Assembly: GCF_001411555.2 (NCBI RefSeq)
Contig: NC_049909.1
Span: forward strand, 7,509,485-7,573,484
Direction of reading: 5' to 3'
DNA: 64,000 nucleotides
Origin: Juglans regia
Lineage: Eukaryota; Streptophyta; Magnoliopsida; Fagales; Juglandaceae
Shown in pieces: positions 1 through 11,439 of this stretch. Within the stretch, counting starts at the first letter, position 1; each line of letters opens with the position of its first letter. The position numbers and the translations under genes are program-made. The notes under the pieces are model-generated. The model saw nothing but the letters and a program-made list of their open reading frames with translations, had not been told where the DNA came from and ran no database searches.

Positions 1-2202
1 ATGGAAGCTATGGAATTGAAAAAGGCAAATGAAGTACATGCTGTCCATAAAAATTTAGAGGAGTGTGGCATATGTGAGGATCATGGGCATGCAACTAATG
101 AGTGTCCCACGATCCCCGCATTCAAAGAGGTATTGTTGGACCAATCTAATGTTGTAAATATGATACAAAAACCATATTCTGGTCCTTATTCTAATTCTTA
201 TAATCCAGGATGGAGAAACCACCCAAATTTTGGGTGGAGGAATGACCAGCAATTAGCTCCAGCAGCCTTGGCTCCAGGACCCTCTCAACTCGCAATTCAA
301 GCACCTCCAATGCAAAAGAAGGGTCTTGAGGAGACGATGCATCAATTGTCAAACACCTTGCAGCAGTTTATGCAAGGTCAAGCAACAATCAACAATCAAA
401 ACTCTCAAGCGATAAATGACATTCGGAGCACACTTACCAAGATGACTACGGCTTGGAGTTCTCAAGAGAAAGGAAAACTTCCTGCACAACCTCAACCCAA
501 TCCACAAAGTCAACCACCACAAGGAGCGGTTGAGAGCTCAAATGTGAGGCAAGTGAAGGCGGTCACTACTTTGAGAAATGGTAAGGTGGTGAACATTCCA
601 GCTCAAGGTTCAGACAAAGCGGGTAAGGTCTCTAAACTTGTACTAAATGAGGCTGAAAATGGTGAGTTTGAACAAAATGAAACTGAAACTGAAAAGATTT
701 CATGTCCTGTACCTACTCCTTTTCCTCAAAGACTGGTTCCTCTGTACAAAGACAAACGCCAATCTGAAATTTTAGAAATATTCAAAAATGTTAGGATTAA
801 TATCCCTTTGTTGGATGCTATTCAACAAATTCCTGCATATGCTAAGTTTCTAAAAGATTTGTGTACAGTTAAAAGAAAATTAAATGTGCAAAAGAAAGCT
901 TTTCTTACTGAGCAGGTCAGTCCCATAATTCAGAGTAATACCCCACCAAAATATAAAGATCCCGGTTCACCAACAATTGCTTGTGTTATAGGAAGTTCAA
1001 AAATTGGTCAAGCATTGTTAGATCTAGGTTCAAGTGTGAATTTGCTGCCTTATAATGTTTATGAGCAACTTGGTTTGGGTGAATTAAAACCAACTCCTAT
1101 AATTTTACAACTAGCAGATAGGTCTATTAAAATGCCAAGAGGAGTTGTTGAGGATGTTTTGGTTCAAGTGGATAAATTCTTTTATCCCGTTGATTTTGTT
1201 GTGTTGGATGTTCACTTGACACCAAAATCTTCTTTTCAAGCACCTGTGATTCTTGGGAGACCTTTTCTTGCTACTTCAAATGCATTAATAAATTGTAGGA
1301 GTGGTGTTTTAAAGCTGAGTTTTGGGAACATGACTCTTGAACTAAATATTTTCAATATTTGTAGGCAACCTCAAGACTTGGAAGATGTACAAGAAGTGAA
1401 TCTGTTGGAAAGCATCCTTGAGGAGGAGACTTATTTGGCATACCAGCCCACTAACCTGCTGTTTGAGTTAGAAAATTTTTGTGAACTTCTCACTGATGAC
1501 ACCCCCATTGATGTTTCTCATGTTTTTAATGCAGAAAATAAATTGGAGACTAAATGGAGGCCAAAGATTGAGCAACTCCCACCGTTGACAGCAAGTTTGA
1601 AGCCTTCAGCAAATGAAATCCCCACACTAGAGCTGAAACCATTGCCAAGTGACTTGAAATATGCATTTCTGGGACCGGACAACACCTTTCCAGTGGTGAT
1701 TTCAGCCCAACTCTCTCATGATCAAGAAGGCAAATTGATGGAAGTCTTAAAGCAACACAAAGGTGCCATTGGGTGGACAATAGCAGATATAAAAGGTATA
1801 AATCCTCTTGTGTGCACTCATAGGATTTACTTAGAGGAAAATGCTAAAGTTTCTAGGGAGATGCAAAGGAGATTAAATCCTACCATGAAAGAGGTGGTAA
1901 AAACAGAGATTTTAAAATTACTTGACGTGGGAATCATATACCCTATTGCAGACAGCAAGTGGGTAAGTCCCATTCATGTAATTCCAAAAAAATCTGGGCT
2001 TACCATTGTGAAAAATGAGAAAGATGAACTGATTCCTACTAGGATTTCTACTGGTTGGCGAATGTGTATAGATTATAGGAAGTTGAATGCCGCCACTAGG
2101 AAAGATCATTTCCCTTTGCCATTTCTTGATCAAGTGCTAGAAAAGTTGCGGGTCATGATTTCTATTGCTTTCTTGATGGATATTCTGGTTTTTACCAAAT
2201 AG
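1..2202 (+). pseudogene. gag-pol: A1 gag C-terminus, protease and start of reverse transcriptase
   Basis: Open to the window edge, so the real start lies upstream. Residues about 22-35 form a CX2CX4HX4C zinc knuckle (CGICEDHGHATNEC). A glutamine-rich linker follows. The aspartic protease carries the Athila-style DLGSSVNLLP active site near residue 341. The RT palm begins near residue 610 (GWRMCIDYRKLN, residues about 685-696). The frame then shifts: one base appears to be missing near 2150, giving a short foreign tail and a stop at 2200-2202, while RT homology continues from 2151 in the next frame. The first methionine is only the first codon in the window. Confidence 0.85.
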
Positions 2203-4490
2203 AAATAGCACCCGAAGATCAAGAGAAAACAACTTTTACTTGCCCGTTTGGCACTTTTGCATTTAGAAGAATGCCTTTTGGACTATGTAATGCACCGGCT
2301 ACTTTTCAAAGATGTATGCTTAGTATTTTCAGTGACATGATTGAAAATTGTTTGGAAATATTCATGGATGATTTTTCAGTGTTTGGCAGTTCTTTTGATG
2401 CATGTTTGACTAACTTACAAGCTGTTTTAGCCAGGTGTGAAGAGAAGCATTTGCTTCTCAATTGGGAAAAGTGTCATTTCATGGTTCAACAAGGCATAGT
2501 TCTGGGTCACATAGTCTCATCACGAGGTATTGAAGTTGATAAAGCTAAAATTGAACTTATTTCCAAGCTTCCTATACCCAAAACAGTAAAAGAAATCAGA
2601 TCATTTCTTGGGCATGCTGGGTTTTATAGGAGATTCATTCAAAATTTTAGTTCTTTTGAATGGACCTCTTCTTGTCAAGATGCTTTTGATAAGCTGAAAA
2701 TTTTGCTCACCACAGCTCCTATCATGCAGCCCCCTGTTTGGTCTATTCCTTTTGAGATAATGTGTGATGCCAGTGATGTAGCCATAGGAGCTGTTCTTGG
2801 ACAGCGTATAAATAAGTTCCCACATGTCATTTCTTATGCAAGTAAAACTTTAAATGGAGCCCAAAGAAATTATTCTACCACAGAAAAGGAATTGCTTGCT
2901 GTAGTTTTTGCATTAGACAAGTTTAGAACTTATATTCTTGGTTCTCCTGTGGTTGTTTTCACTGACCATGCAGCGTTAAAGTACTTATTGTCAAAGAAGG
3001 ATGCTATACCACGTTTAATCCGATGGATTCTTCTTCTCCAAGAATTTGACCTTATCATCAAAGACAAGAAGGGTGCTGAAAACGTAGTTGCCGACCACTT
3101 GTCTCGGCTTACATTTGCTGAAAAGGATCACACTAACCCTATCCTTGACTCTTTTCCTGATGAACAATTAATGTCAGTTGAAAATTTGCCTTGGTTTGCT
3201 GACATAGTAAATTTTTTGGTGACAGGACAAACTCCACCCCATTGGAGTGCTCAAGATATGCGGAAATTCAAGCATGAGGTAAAGTCATTCTTTTATGACG
3301 ATCCTTACTTGTTTAAATATTGTTCTGACCAAATCATAAGGAAATGTGTGCCTGATCATGAGATACAAGCTGTTCTTTCTTTTTGTCATAATGAGGCTTG
3401 TGGGGGGCATTTTTCTGCAAATAAAACTGTTGCAAAAATTTTACAAAGTGGGTTTTATTGGCCACATATGTTTAAGGATGCGTATAATTTTTGCAAAACT
3501 TGTGAGCCATGTCAAAAACTAGGCACAGTCACTAAAAGAAATATGATGCCTTTACAACCCATTTTGGTCATTGAGATTTTTGATTGTTGGGGGATTGATT
3601 TTATGGGACCATTTCCATCTTCTTTTGGTTATTTGTATATCCTCGTGGCTGTTGATTATGTTTCTAAATGGGTTGAAGCCATTCCATGTAAAACAAATGA
3701 CCATAAGATTATGCTTAAGTTTTTGAAAGAAAACATTTTTGCTAGATTTGGCATGCCTAAAGCTATCATTAGTGATAATGGAACTCATTTTTGCAACAAA
3801 CCATTTGCTGCCCTCATGAAAAAATATGGTATACACCATAAAGTTTCCACTCCATATCACCCGCAAACAAATGGGCAAGCTGAATTAGCTAATAGGGAAC
3901 TTAAGCACATCTTAGAAAAAACAGTCAACCCCAATAGAAAAGATTGGTCTTTAAGGCTTACTGATGCGCTTTGGGCTTATAGGACAGCCTTTAAAACCTC
4001 TCTTAACATGTCTCCTTATCGCTTGGTCTATGGAAAGGCATGTCACCTTCCAGTTGAGCTTGAACATAAGGCATATTGGGCTGTTAAACAAGTTAATTTT
4101 TCTATTGACCATGCTGGTTCTGTGAGAAAATTTCAGATTTCAGAGTTGGATGAGCTTAGGCGAGATGCATATGACAATTCTAAATTGTCAAAGGAACGCA
4201 TGAAGGTATTACATGACAAGCACATCCAAAGAAAGAGTTTTGAGCCCAATGAGCAAGTCTTACTTTACAATTCCCGCCTCCATCTATTTCCAGGCAAATT
4301 AAGATCGAGGTGGAGTGGGCCTTATGTAGTTAAGACTGTGTTTCCATATGGAGCTGTTGAGATTACTAATCCTCAAAATGGAAACACTTTCAAAGTTAAT
4401 GGCCAACGACTTAAACATTTTTTGCCAAAACTTTCACATGAGGATACTTCTATTCCTTTGGAAGATCCCATTTATTCTCATGGTTCTTAA
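2151..4490 (+). pseudogene. pol: A1 RT (rest), RNase H and integrase
   Basis: Homology resumes at 2151; the first methionine is at 2271. RT holds the FMDD catalytic motif and LGH block. RNase H keeps its acidic residues (CDASD, TEKEL, FTDHA, VADHL). Integrase has the HHCC zinc finger (HNEACGGH then CKTCEPC) and the D,D,E triad ([22 protein letters not shown]). Between the RT connection ([10 protein letters not shown]) and RNase H (about 2637-2670) roughly 20 residues normally present in Athila are missing in frame, so the protein would probably not work even without the upstream frameshift. The C-terminus ends with the PYVVKTV-type tail used by Athila integrases. Confidence 0.87.
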
Positions 4491-5538
4491 CTCATTGTTG
4501 TTTTGTTTTAATTTTTTTTTCTTTTTCTCTTTCTTTTCCTTTTATTTTTCTGCTTTTATTTGTTTCAGTTCTATGTTTTGTTCTTTCTTTCTTTTTCTTT
4601 TTCTTTAGTATATCTTTTCAGGTTCAGCACTGTTTATTCCTTTATGGTTTCATTTTTACGTTCACAATCCTTTCAGCCATCTCAGGTATTTTCCTTCGGC
4701 CCTATTTTCTTTCATGCTTTGTTGTATTCATGATTTGCATTGAGGACACTGCTCATTTTTAGTTGGGGGGTAAGGAGAGCCTTCTACCATTAGTCTCTCA
4801 GGATTAATTATTGTGGGGTCTGATTTTTTTTTTGTTGCTACCAAGCTACTATTTTCACACTTCTCTACTTAAGATCAGATAGTTGCAGTTTTGGGCTACA
4901 CTAATTCTCATTGGTTAGTTTTAAGTTTGACACTTGACCTTATGATATGTCTTATCAACTCAAACTTGGGAAAGTTACTTCAAAACTATTGATTGATGAC
5001 CTTAATTGACACAAACAGATACTTTTTGTGGTTTGTTTGACGACAATCAGTGGTTTCTTCTAAGCAACTAGCAAGAACTACAATGAACCAAAAAAAAAAA
5101 AAAAGGGCATGTACATTGGAAAAGGCTGCCTATCACCGGGATCTGTTAAAAAAAAATGGGTCTTTCAAAGTGTGATAGCGTGAAAGCCGCCAACGTAATG
5201 GTTTTGAATTGGAGTGAAGACCTTTTGGTCTTTCTTGAAAAAAGTTGCTAGGTTGAAACTATTGTGAGAGATCTTGAAACCAACAAATGGAAATCTGTTC
5301 ACACACTTGGTGCACTCAAAGATCTCCAGCTTAAGTACATTTTCCTTGTTTGAGCTCTTGAGAATTTTATAAGCTTTTGTGTTGAGTTAAAATTTGACTT
5401 GTCTATATTCTAATGCCCATGATTTCAATATGATTGATCTTTTGTAGAGATTTTTGAGTTTAGTAGCTGACTCTTGAATTCCACAATATTGTTATCGCAT
5501 TATTTGCTAGAGACTAGCAAAAAGCTAGTTGGGGGTTG
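4491..5538 (+). other. A1 untranslated 3' region, no gene seen
   Basis: AT-rich, with a pyrimidine-rich run just after the pol stop (about 4500-4615). There is no conserved reading frame and no envelope-like ORF. Two G-rich purine tracts occur: AGTTGGGGGG at 4761-4770 and AGTTGGGGG directly before the LTR. Related Athila elements also carry two such tracts, and A2 in this window shows the same arrangement. Confidence 0.6.
5527..5538 (+). promoter_or_regulatory. Polypurine tract of A1
   Basis: GTTGGGGG lies immediately upstream of the 3' LTR start (TGATAAAG at about 5539). In LTR elements this tract primes plus-strand DNA synthesis. The matching site in A2 (49391-49399) has the same AAAGCTAGTTGGGGG context. 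Confidence 0.7.
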
Positions 5539-5792
5539 TGATAAAGTGATAAAAATTACATGATAAAGCTGCTTAAGTGAATGAATTATTCAACAAAAAA
5601 ATGAATTAAGCACTTAATTATGCATTGATTTTTAATACTTGACTCAATGTTAAATTCTTATTAATATCCCAAATTTTATTCTGATAATTTACTTATGTTG
5701 CAGGCATTGTGGAAAAGATATTAAAATTATATGGGTGTTATTGGAAGTACCTAATGCCAGCAACAAAAGAAATGCACAGCTGCAACAGATCA

Positions 5793-6152
5793 AAACGCGC
5801 TGGGCGAAGGCATGAAACGCAAGTGGCGAAGGAATGAAACGCAGGAGCTGGAAGGCAGACTCACGCGGGCTGGAAGGCAGACTCACGTGGGCTGGACGTG
5901 AAACGCGTAGCTGAGGCCCACGCTCGAAACGCAAGAGATGGACGTGAAACGCAGGAGCTGCGTGTGCACTGGGCTGGAACGAAATGCACGAACGTGGGCT
6001 GGGTCAAAACGCGCAGCAGAGACGCATGAAACGCAGGCGAGCTGAAGTGGAACGATTGCTGGGCGGGACGCGAAAAGCGGAAGCACGCACGCAGGGGCAC
6101 GTCAAAACGCATGAAGATGAATGCAAAACGGCACTGCAGGGAGATTAAACGC
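5793..6152 (+). repeat. Degenerate AAACGC-motif cluster in A1 U3
   Basis: About ten copies of AAACGC, often GAAACGCAGG or GAAACGCAAG, recur at irregular spacing in a GC-rich block with GCTGG and GGCAGACTCACG repeats. It sits just upstream of a TATA-like box, as expected for a repeated enhancer or promoter block of a retrotransposon. Overlapping open frames on the minus strand here come from the biased composition and are not called as genes. Confidence 0.65.
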
Positions 6153-6178
6153 GTGCTGAGGCGTGCACAAGGGGAGAG

Positions 6179-6187
6179 GATAAAAGG
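6179..6187 (+). promoter_or_regulatory. Probable TATA box of the A1 LTR
   Basis: GATAAAAGG occurs directly after the AAACGC cluster and before a pyrimidine-rich stretch, the usual arrangement for an LTR promoter. The transcription start is not visible from sequence. Confidence 0.45.
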
Positions 6188-7172
6188 AAAAAACATTTTC
6201 GTGCGCCGGCAGTTTTAGATAGTTTTTTTTTCCGCAAGTTTTTTTTCTCCCGCACAGTTCTTTCTTTCGGCTTTATTTTCGCACAGTGTTCGTCTGCCTT
6301 TTCAATTTATTTTTATTTTTCCAGTTCATTTTAATTTCCGCAAATTTGTATGTTTTTGGGTTTTGGATTTCAGCACATTTGTGGGATACAGTATATTTTT
6401 ATTCAGTAATTTTCATTTGAAACAGTATATGATGATGTTAGATTTTAATTTTATTGAGCATTTTGTTAATCTAGAGATGATAGGCTAGATTTTTAGCTTG
6501 GGATTCAATGAGTAACCCGTGACTATTTAGGATTGGATTTACTTCAATATTTAGTACTTTTGATGATTAACTTAATGGATTATATCTCAATGTGCATCTA
6601 GAAAATATTAGAGTTCTTTGTTCTTGGCTTAGATCAATTGTAGACGTAAAGGCACAATTGATACTTGAACAAGTAACATGACTTTAACGTTTTTCTTTCA
6701 CTTTCTATGATTGTTATATAATTTGTCAAGTAGTTTTATTAAAATAAAATTGTGATTCATTGCTATATTATCTGACTATGATTTCTAGGAATGAGAGAAT
6801 GGTTGAGAGAAAATGAAAAGAGAAGTAAATCCATCACCAAATGGGTGGGTGAAAATTGCATCCCAAGTGTTTGTTTAATTGTTTCTTACAGGTTTAAGTT
6901 AACGTCCCGACCATTTCACTCATAATTCATTCTACACTCCCTTAGTAAATACCCACATTTAGGTGTAAATATTGTTGGTGGTTAAGTTTAGGAATTTATT
7001 TCTCTTTACTTATTATTTTAAATTTTCGTGTCACTCCAAACGGTAATATGTGGTCTTGCGAAAATGAAATGTTTGCTAAATTCTCATTGTCCCTGTGAAT
7101 TCGATCTTGGGATTTACCCTTGTATTACTTTGACAGCTTCTACGCTTGGAAGTCGAAATTAAAAGCTGATCA

Positions 7173-7681
7173 TTCTACATGATAACTCTGGAAAATATTT
7201 TGTTCTGCATGCTATACTTTGTAAATGCTCATGTTTGCACGCTAGCATATGTCCTCTGCTTACTGGGTTGTTGATAACTCACCCCCTATCTTCATAATAT
7301 TTTTCAGATGATGTGGAGAGTCCAACTGAGGACCTGGATTAGATTGGTGAGGATGATTAAGCTGAGGAGAGGATGTTGGAAGAAGGAATTATGATGTCCT
7401 TTAGTTTTAATGTCTTTTAGATTTAATTATATCTTGGGCTTGGGTTTAGTAAGACTTATGAAATTATTAGTTTGGTTTGTTATGACTACCGGGAGATTGT
7501 GGACTCCTTAGTTTATTTTGTTGCAGAAATGACTTCGTGGAGTTTTCAATGTGGTTATTTAGAGTACATGAGATTGAGTTTTGCTAATAAAGTTTTGGAG
7601 TTTTATTTTAGTTGTGTTGGAAAACATGTTCTTAAGTGACAGGTAGTAATTCTCCAGGCCAACCGGGTTTGGGGCGTTACA
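7173..7681 (+). repeat. Right end of a Tekay-type LTR interrupted by A1
   Basis: The sequence matches the last part of solo LTR d (24420-24921), including TTACTG, the GGTTGTTGATAACTC hairpin, the CACCCC run and a GTTACA terminus. A1 inserted here, and the left part of this LTR is upstream of the window. No primer-binding site follows 7681, so this was a solo or 3' LTR. It retains the acidic mini-frame ending at 7342. Confidence 0.65.
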
Positions 7682-8779
7682 GGTCGTGACACTGATATGG
7701 CCTCCGATCGCCATTTCAAAGGCAAAGCAAAATAAAGAAGAATGTGGAGATCCCAAAACTGCAAAAATAATTTTCGAGATGATGCCACCGATTCCAGAAC
7801 TGCGAAAACAAAGAAGAATGTGGAGATGAAATCCGCAAGATATGATCGGAGAGCATTAGTAGTGACAAATTGTTCAAAAATGAGTGGCTAGCATAGTCTG
7901 AACCATTTTTTGCCCAATGAGCAAAGAAAGAGAAGAAGAGATTCTAGCTTGTTAGCACAAGAGAGGAGACTTAAATTTGACCGAAAATTTGATAGGGAGC
8001 TGTGGTGCCAAGTTAAAATTTTTAGCTTCTTTGGCTTTTGAAAATTTTACCCATTTTGTTATTAAGTTATTAATTATGCACACAAGATACTTTAATAAAG
8101 AAATAATTTTAAACAATATAATTGAACACATTTAGCCTTCTAATATTTTATACTTTTATTTTATTTAAAAGATCATTTGATAATAATAACTAAATACAAA
8201 ACTTTACTTCGCTAGATTCTAAAAATAAATATTATTTGGTGAACAACGTTAAAAGATAACACCTTCAATAGCTTCAATAATATAGATAAGGTCGTAATAC
8301 TATACTATATTAATATTTTGTACTTTTATTTGATTTAAAATATAACTCAATCCCCATCCTCATCCTCTTCTTCAACTTCTTCATCTTTCTCTTGCTTTTC
8401 ATCATCTATTTGATTTTTTCTGGAAGCTTGCATATAAATCCTAAAGAGGGTCCAAAAAGTCCAAAACAAGTTCGATTAACATCAACCAAATGTACGTGAG
8501 TGTTAACCTGGGCATGCATGAAGGTGTTCACGTTCTACAACTCGATTAATTCATTATGCAGAATGTGCATTTTATTAAATGCCAAGTTGGTATCAAATGC
8601 TGACTAGTTTGCCCAGCAAAGGTTGGCCCAAACCCCAAACCGTGCACATGTCTAGGCCGATCTGGCCCCATAACTTAGAATCAACATCATCCAATGTTGA
8701 TGTGATGGTTCCTCTAGACCTCGTTTCTATGGAGGTTGTGTCCTATGTCAAAAGTTCCTCCATCTCAACATGTAATAAA
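7682..8779. other. No gene seen; probable flank of the transposase remnant
   Basis: AT-rich non-coding sequence. A short segment (AAAGAAGAATGTGGAGAT) occurs twice, at 7734 and 7810, about 76 bp apart. I cannot identify terminal inverted repeats. It lies downstream of the minus-strand transposase remnant and is probably part of the same DNA transposon. Confidence 0.3.
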
Positions 8780-9600
8780 TAACAAGCACACCACTTTCTT
8801 CCTCGTCTCATCATTGAAGTGAGTGTCATCCTTTTTCTTATGGATCGTGACAAACAATTGGGCTTGACTTGGCAAAGCCCCAGTTGATTTTTGCTGCGTG
8901 TAACTTACAAGTTAACATATATATTTAAAACATGTAATTAACAAGTATTAAACAACAAATAAATACTAATTAAACAAATACAACATCGTGGGCATATCTT
9001 GCATAACTATTTGATCCTCCCATACGAACAACCATCTGCTTCTTATGACGCTCATTGTTTTTACTACATTTTGACCACACCATCACAAAGATTATGAGAA
9101 TTATGATTGCAATAACTAATTGATTGACGTTCTAAGACTCTAATTGAAATACGTTGTTACCGTATATTCTAGATCAAACCAAAGAGTGGCCAAGTCCACT
9201 AGCTACGATAAGTCCACTATATTGGGACTTGTCCTTGCAATTGATCATTAGGAGCTAATTTAAACTTGCCCTATAGTCAAGATAAAATCACACATGTCTT
9301 GTATCTAACAAGCTTTCCAAAATAAACCTATTAAATCCAAGAGAGTGGTATAATACAAATTCTGTACCATTATAAGATCCCATGCTTCCCCCTTTGTGGC
9401 TTTCGGCACCGACCTCCAATCCATATAAGTTATTGGTACCAACATATTAGTTCTCGCTATTAGGCTACCAAACCTTGCCACCTTTGAATCTTGCTTTTTG
9501 ATAGGTTGACCAAAAGAATTGTGCTCCATCTCAATTTGCATCCCTTCTAATAAATGCCAAATGTCATGAATGAGTGCAATAGCTTCTTGACTCAACCCCC
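8780..9600 (-). pseudogene. Ptta/En/Spm-type (CACTA-like) plant transposase remnant
   Basis: A frame at 9595-9305 contains FGQPIKKQDSKVARF, then VPITYMDWRSVPK. This matches the conserved plant Transposase_24 pattern (GQPIG... PITY.DWR.VPKE). Farther along the minus strand, frames near 9075-9000 give a KNNERHKKQ block ahead of GGSNSYARYAHD, and near 8890-8800 an ALPSQAQLF...KKKDDTHFND block. Both match later parts of the same family in the right order. The blocks are separated by AT-rich segments that may be introns, and stops are present. The family assignment is from recognised motif order; a profile search would decide it. Confidence 0.6.
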
Positions 9601-10243
9601 ATTATCATCTGCATAAATGGATTTAGTGACATGATTAGTACTTTGTAAATATGAATTCATATTTGAATAAATAAAAAGTAAGAAAAAAGCATACTGACAA
9701 CAATGACAAAGCAATCCCCAATTTCAGAGAACAAGTCAACATTTTCTGCATGTGATTGTTGTCTTATGGTTGCAGATGTGCATGATTGGGTCTGTTCATT
9801 TGTATATGAAGATAGTTGGCCACCATTTGTTGAGACCCTCCCTATGAGCATAAGGATGGCTGGGGAACACAACCTACAGAAGGGGATGACTCCACCATCT
9901 TATCAACAGAAAGGGGTGGCCCATCAATAAAGGAGAATAATTGGGCCGCCACTTTCAAGAGTGGTTAACTGGTCTTTGCCTTCTTTTTTGGGCTCATTGT
10001 ACCTATACAAAAACAAGTTGTCATATTTACAAATAAAAATAATATTAATATTAATAGCCTAATATGAGAGACAAGTAAGTTAAGAGTGAGAGGTAAGTTA
10101 AAAATATAAACAAAAGGTACTATAATTATATTGTCATTATTCATATTAAGAGCCTAAATATGAATTTTTTACTGATCACTATTAGGGGATCTTGATCTTG
10201 ATTTCATATATGTCATTTTGCATCTACACAACATTGTCAATAG
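9601..10243. other. Upstream part of the transposase remnant, no gene called
   Basis: AT-rich, with one open stretch in each direction around 9660-9930 but no recognisable domain. It stops at about 10243 where E0 LTR sequence begins abruptly, so this element or a deletion truncated the E0 3' LTR. Confidence 0.3.
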
Positions 10244-10654
10244 CCTCAAGATCCACTAAGATGAGCTTGAAAGGGCTTGTGTTGGCCTAATTGGACCATG
10301 GATCAATTCTACACCAAGTTTGGCCCAAAGGCCTTAAGCCCTTCTTACACTTGGGCTAAGGCTAGCTTCTAAGTCTTGAATTCCCCAAGGGCTTAGTCTA
10401 AGGCTTGGCCCATGAATGTTCTAAGGTCCTAAAGGCCTTACGAGAACCACTAATGGGCTTGCTTCTCTAACCCTTTGCTTAATGATACTAAGTGCCATGG
10501 TCAAAACAAATCTCACTATCAACATCTAAGTAAGTAAATAAAATAATCAAACAAAATAATATATATAAAAAATATATTTAAAGTCCAAAATCATAAGCTT
10601 AATCCAGAGCATTTAAAGGTTAATTCTAATGGTTAATTAGGCGAGGAGTTACAT
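10244..10654 (-). repeat. Truncated 3' LTR of E0 (first 411 bp)
   Basis: On the minus strand this starts TGTAACTCCTCGCC next to the polypurine tract and aligns with the 5' LTR start at 56779-56368. Homology stops at about 10244, so the rest of this LTR is lost. Confidence 0.75.
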
Positions 10655-10667
10655 CCTCCTCCCCTTA
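10655..10667 (-). promoter_or_regulatory. Polypurine tract of E0
   Basis: Minus-strand AAGGGGAGGAGGA lies directly before TGTAAC of the 3' LTR. T1 has the matching AAGGGGGGGAGGA at 36045-36057. Confidence 0.75.
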
Positions 10668-11331
10668 AAACAAGATCTCATCCTCAAAATCGGGGCCAAA
10701 GCAAGACATGCAATAAGCAAAAGTCAAGTGTGACTCACCAACCTTGGTAAAGCTCAAGGCTCGATGGGGTCTCTCATCACCATCCTCTGACGTCTCATCC
10801 TAGGTGTGGTAATAATACTCATCCACCTCCGAATCATGGAAAGTGTTAACTCTCTCCTCATGGCGTCTCCGCTACCTATATTCCTCATCCTCAAGCCAGG
10901 GGTTTCCCTCCTTGCGAAAATGAACACAACTCGGGGATGAGTCAGAAATATCTGATGTGTCAAGGGGAGTGGTGTCAGGAATAAGTGGCTCCTGCTCTAT
11001 CAGATGCTACTCAAGCTGACTCAAGCTGACCTGTCATAACTGAGAAAGTTGATCTCATATGATGTCTAAGCCATCTGGTCCTAGTCTCACCCATCCAACG
11101 GACGGGGTCATAAGGCTGATGCTCCTCATGTGGCAGATCTCTCCTCAAACAGATGCTCCCTCTCCCATCATGGTCAAGCATGTGAGTCCTGTGGTACTTT
11201 AGCCTCTCCTCCTAAGCCCAAAATGTGTCGACCATATGGTCGTGTCGTCTCTATCGCTGCTCACCTCTCAACCTCCGAAGTCGAGCACGGGTCATATAAG
11301 TCTGACAGGCGATCCTACCATTAACAACCAT
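10666..11331 (-). pseudogene. Degenerate extra reading frame between E0 integrase and polypurine tract
   Basis: T1 has about 100 bp between the integrase stop and the tract; E0 has about 770 bp. Read on the minus strand from the ATG at 11331, the first half is rich in Arg and His (TRARLRRLRGEQR, HMRSTFS) with two stops. After a 10-bp tandem duplication near 11010-11030 (TCAAGCTGAC twice) the frame moves. The second half is rich in Asp and Glu (DTSDISDSSP, DSEVDEYYY) and ends FEDEILF just before the tract. The FEDEI tail is common at the end of Tekay pol (T1 has NFEDEIFF), so this may be an enlarged pol tail or an acquired ORF. I do not recognise the insert. Confidence 0.4.
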
Positions 11332-11439
11332 GGTGCAACTGAAAGTGACGAGAGGGAATGTGGATCACACGGCGAAATAACAATGAATGCCATGCATGAA
11401 TGGATGCAAATGTGATGATGTGATGTCAAACAATTCTCA

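Larger units (their letters stand above)
1..7172 (+). mobile_element. Athila-type Ty3/Gypsy retrotransposon A1 (5' part outside window)
   Basis: The window opens inside gag of a plus-strand Gypsy element. The order is gag zinc knuckle, protease, RT, RNase H, integrase, a long non-coding tail, a G-rich polypurine tract and a 3' LTR. This order, the DLGSS protease motif and the TTGGGGG tract before the LTR are typical of the Athila lineage. The 3' LTR starts near 5539 and ends near 7172, where the sequence changes to the tail of an unrelated Tekay-type LTR, so A1 inserted into that LTR. The 5' LTR and primer site are upstream of the window, so the target duplication cannot be checked. Pol is broken by one frameshift and one short in-frame deletion. 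Confidence 0.88.
5539..7172 (+). repeat. 3' LTR of A1
   Basis: Begins TGATAAAG after the polypurine tract and ends CTGATCA at 7172, where Tekay-type LTR sequence starts. It is about 1.63 kb, close to the 1.48 kb of the A2 LTR but different in U3. It contains an AAACGC-rich block and a TATA-like box. Confidence 0.75.

Noticed and set aside
1550..2133. Minus-strand open frames under A1 pol (and similar at 3552-3878, 34862-35149)
   Set aside because: They are antisense to well-supported pol domains and have no homology of their own.
8340..8780. Possible separate small gene around 8579-8782 plus strand
   Set aside because: No domain; lies inside the minus-strand transposase remnant and has no conserved context.
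7682..10243. Terminal CACTA inverted repeats for the transposase remnant
   Set aside because: No convincing CACTA/TAGTG pair at the borders; boundaries left undefined.
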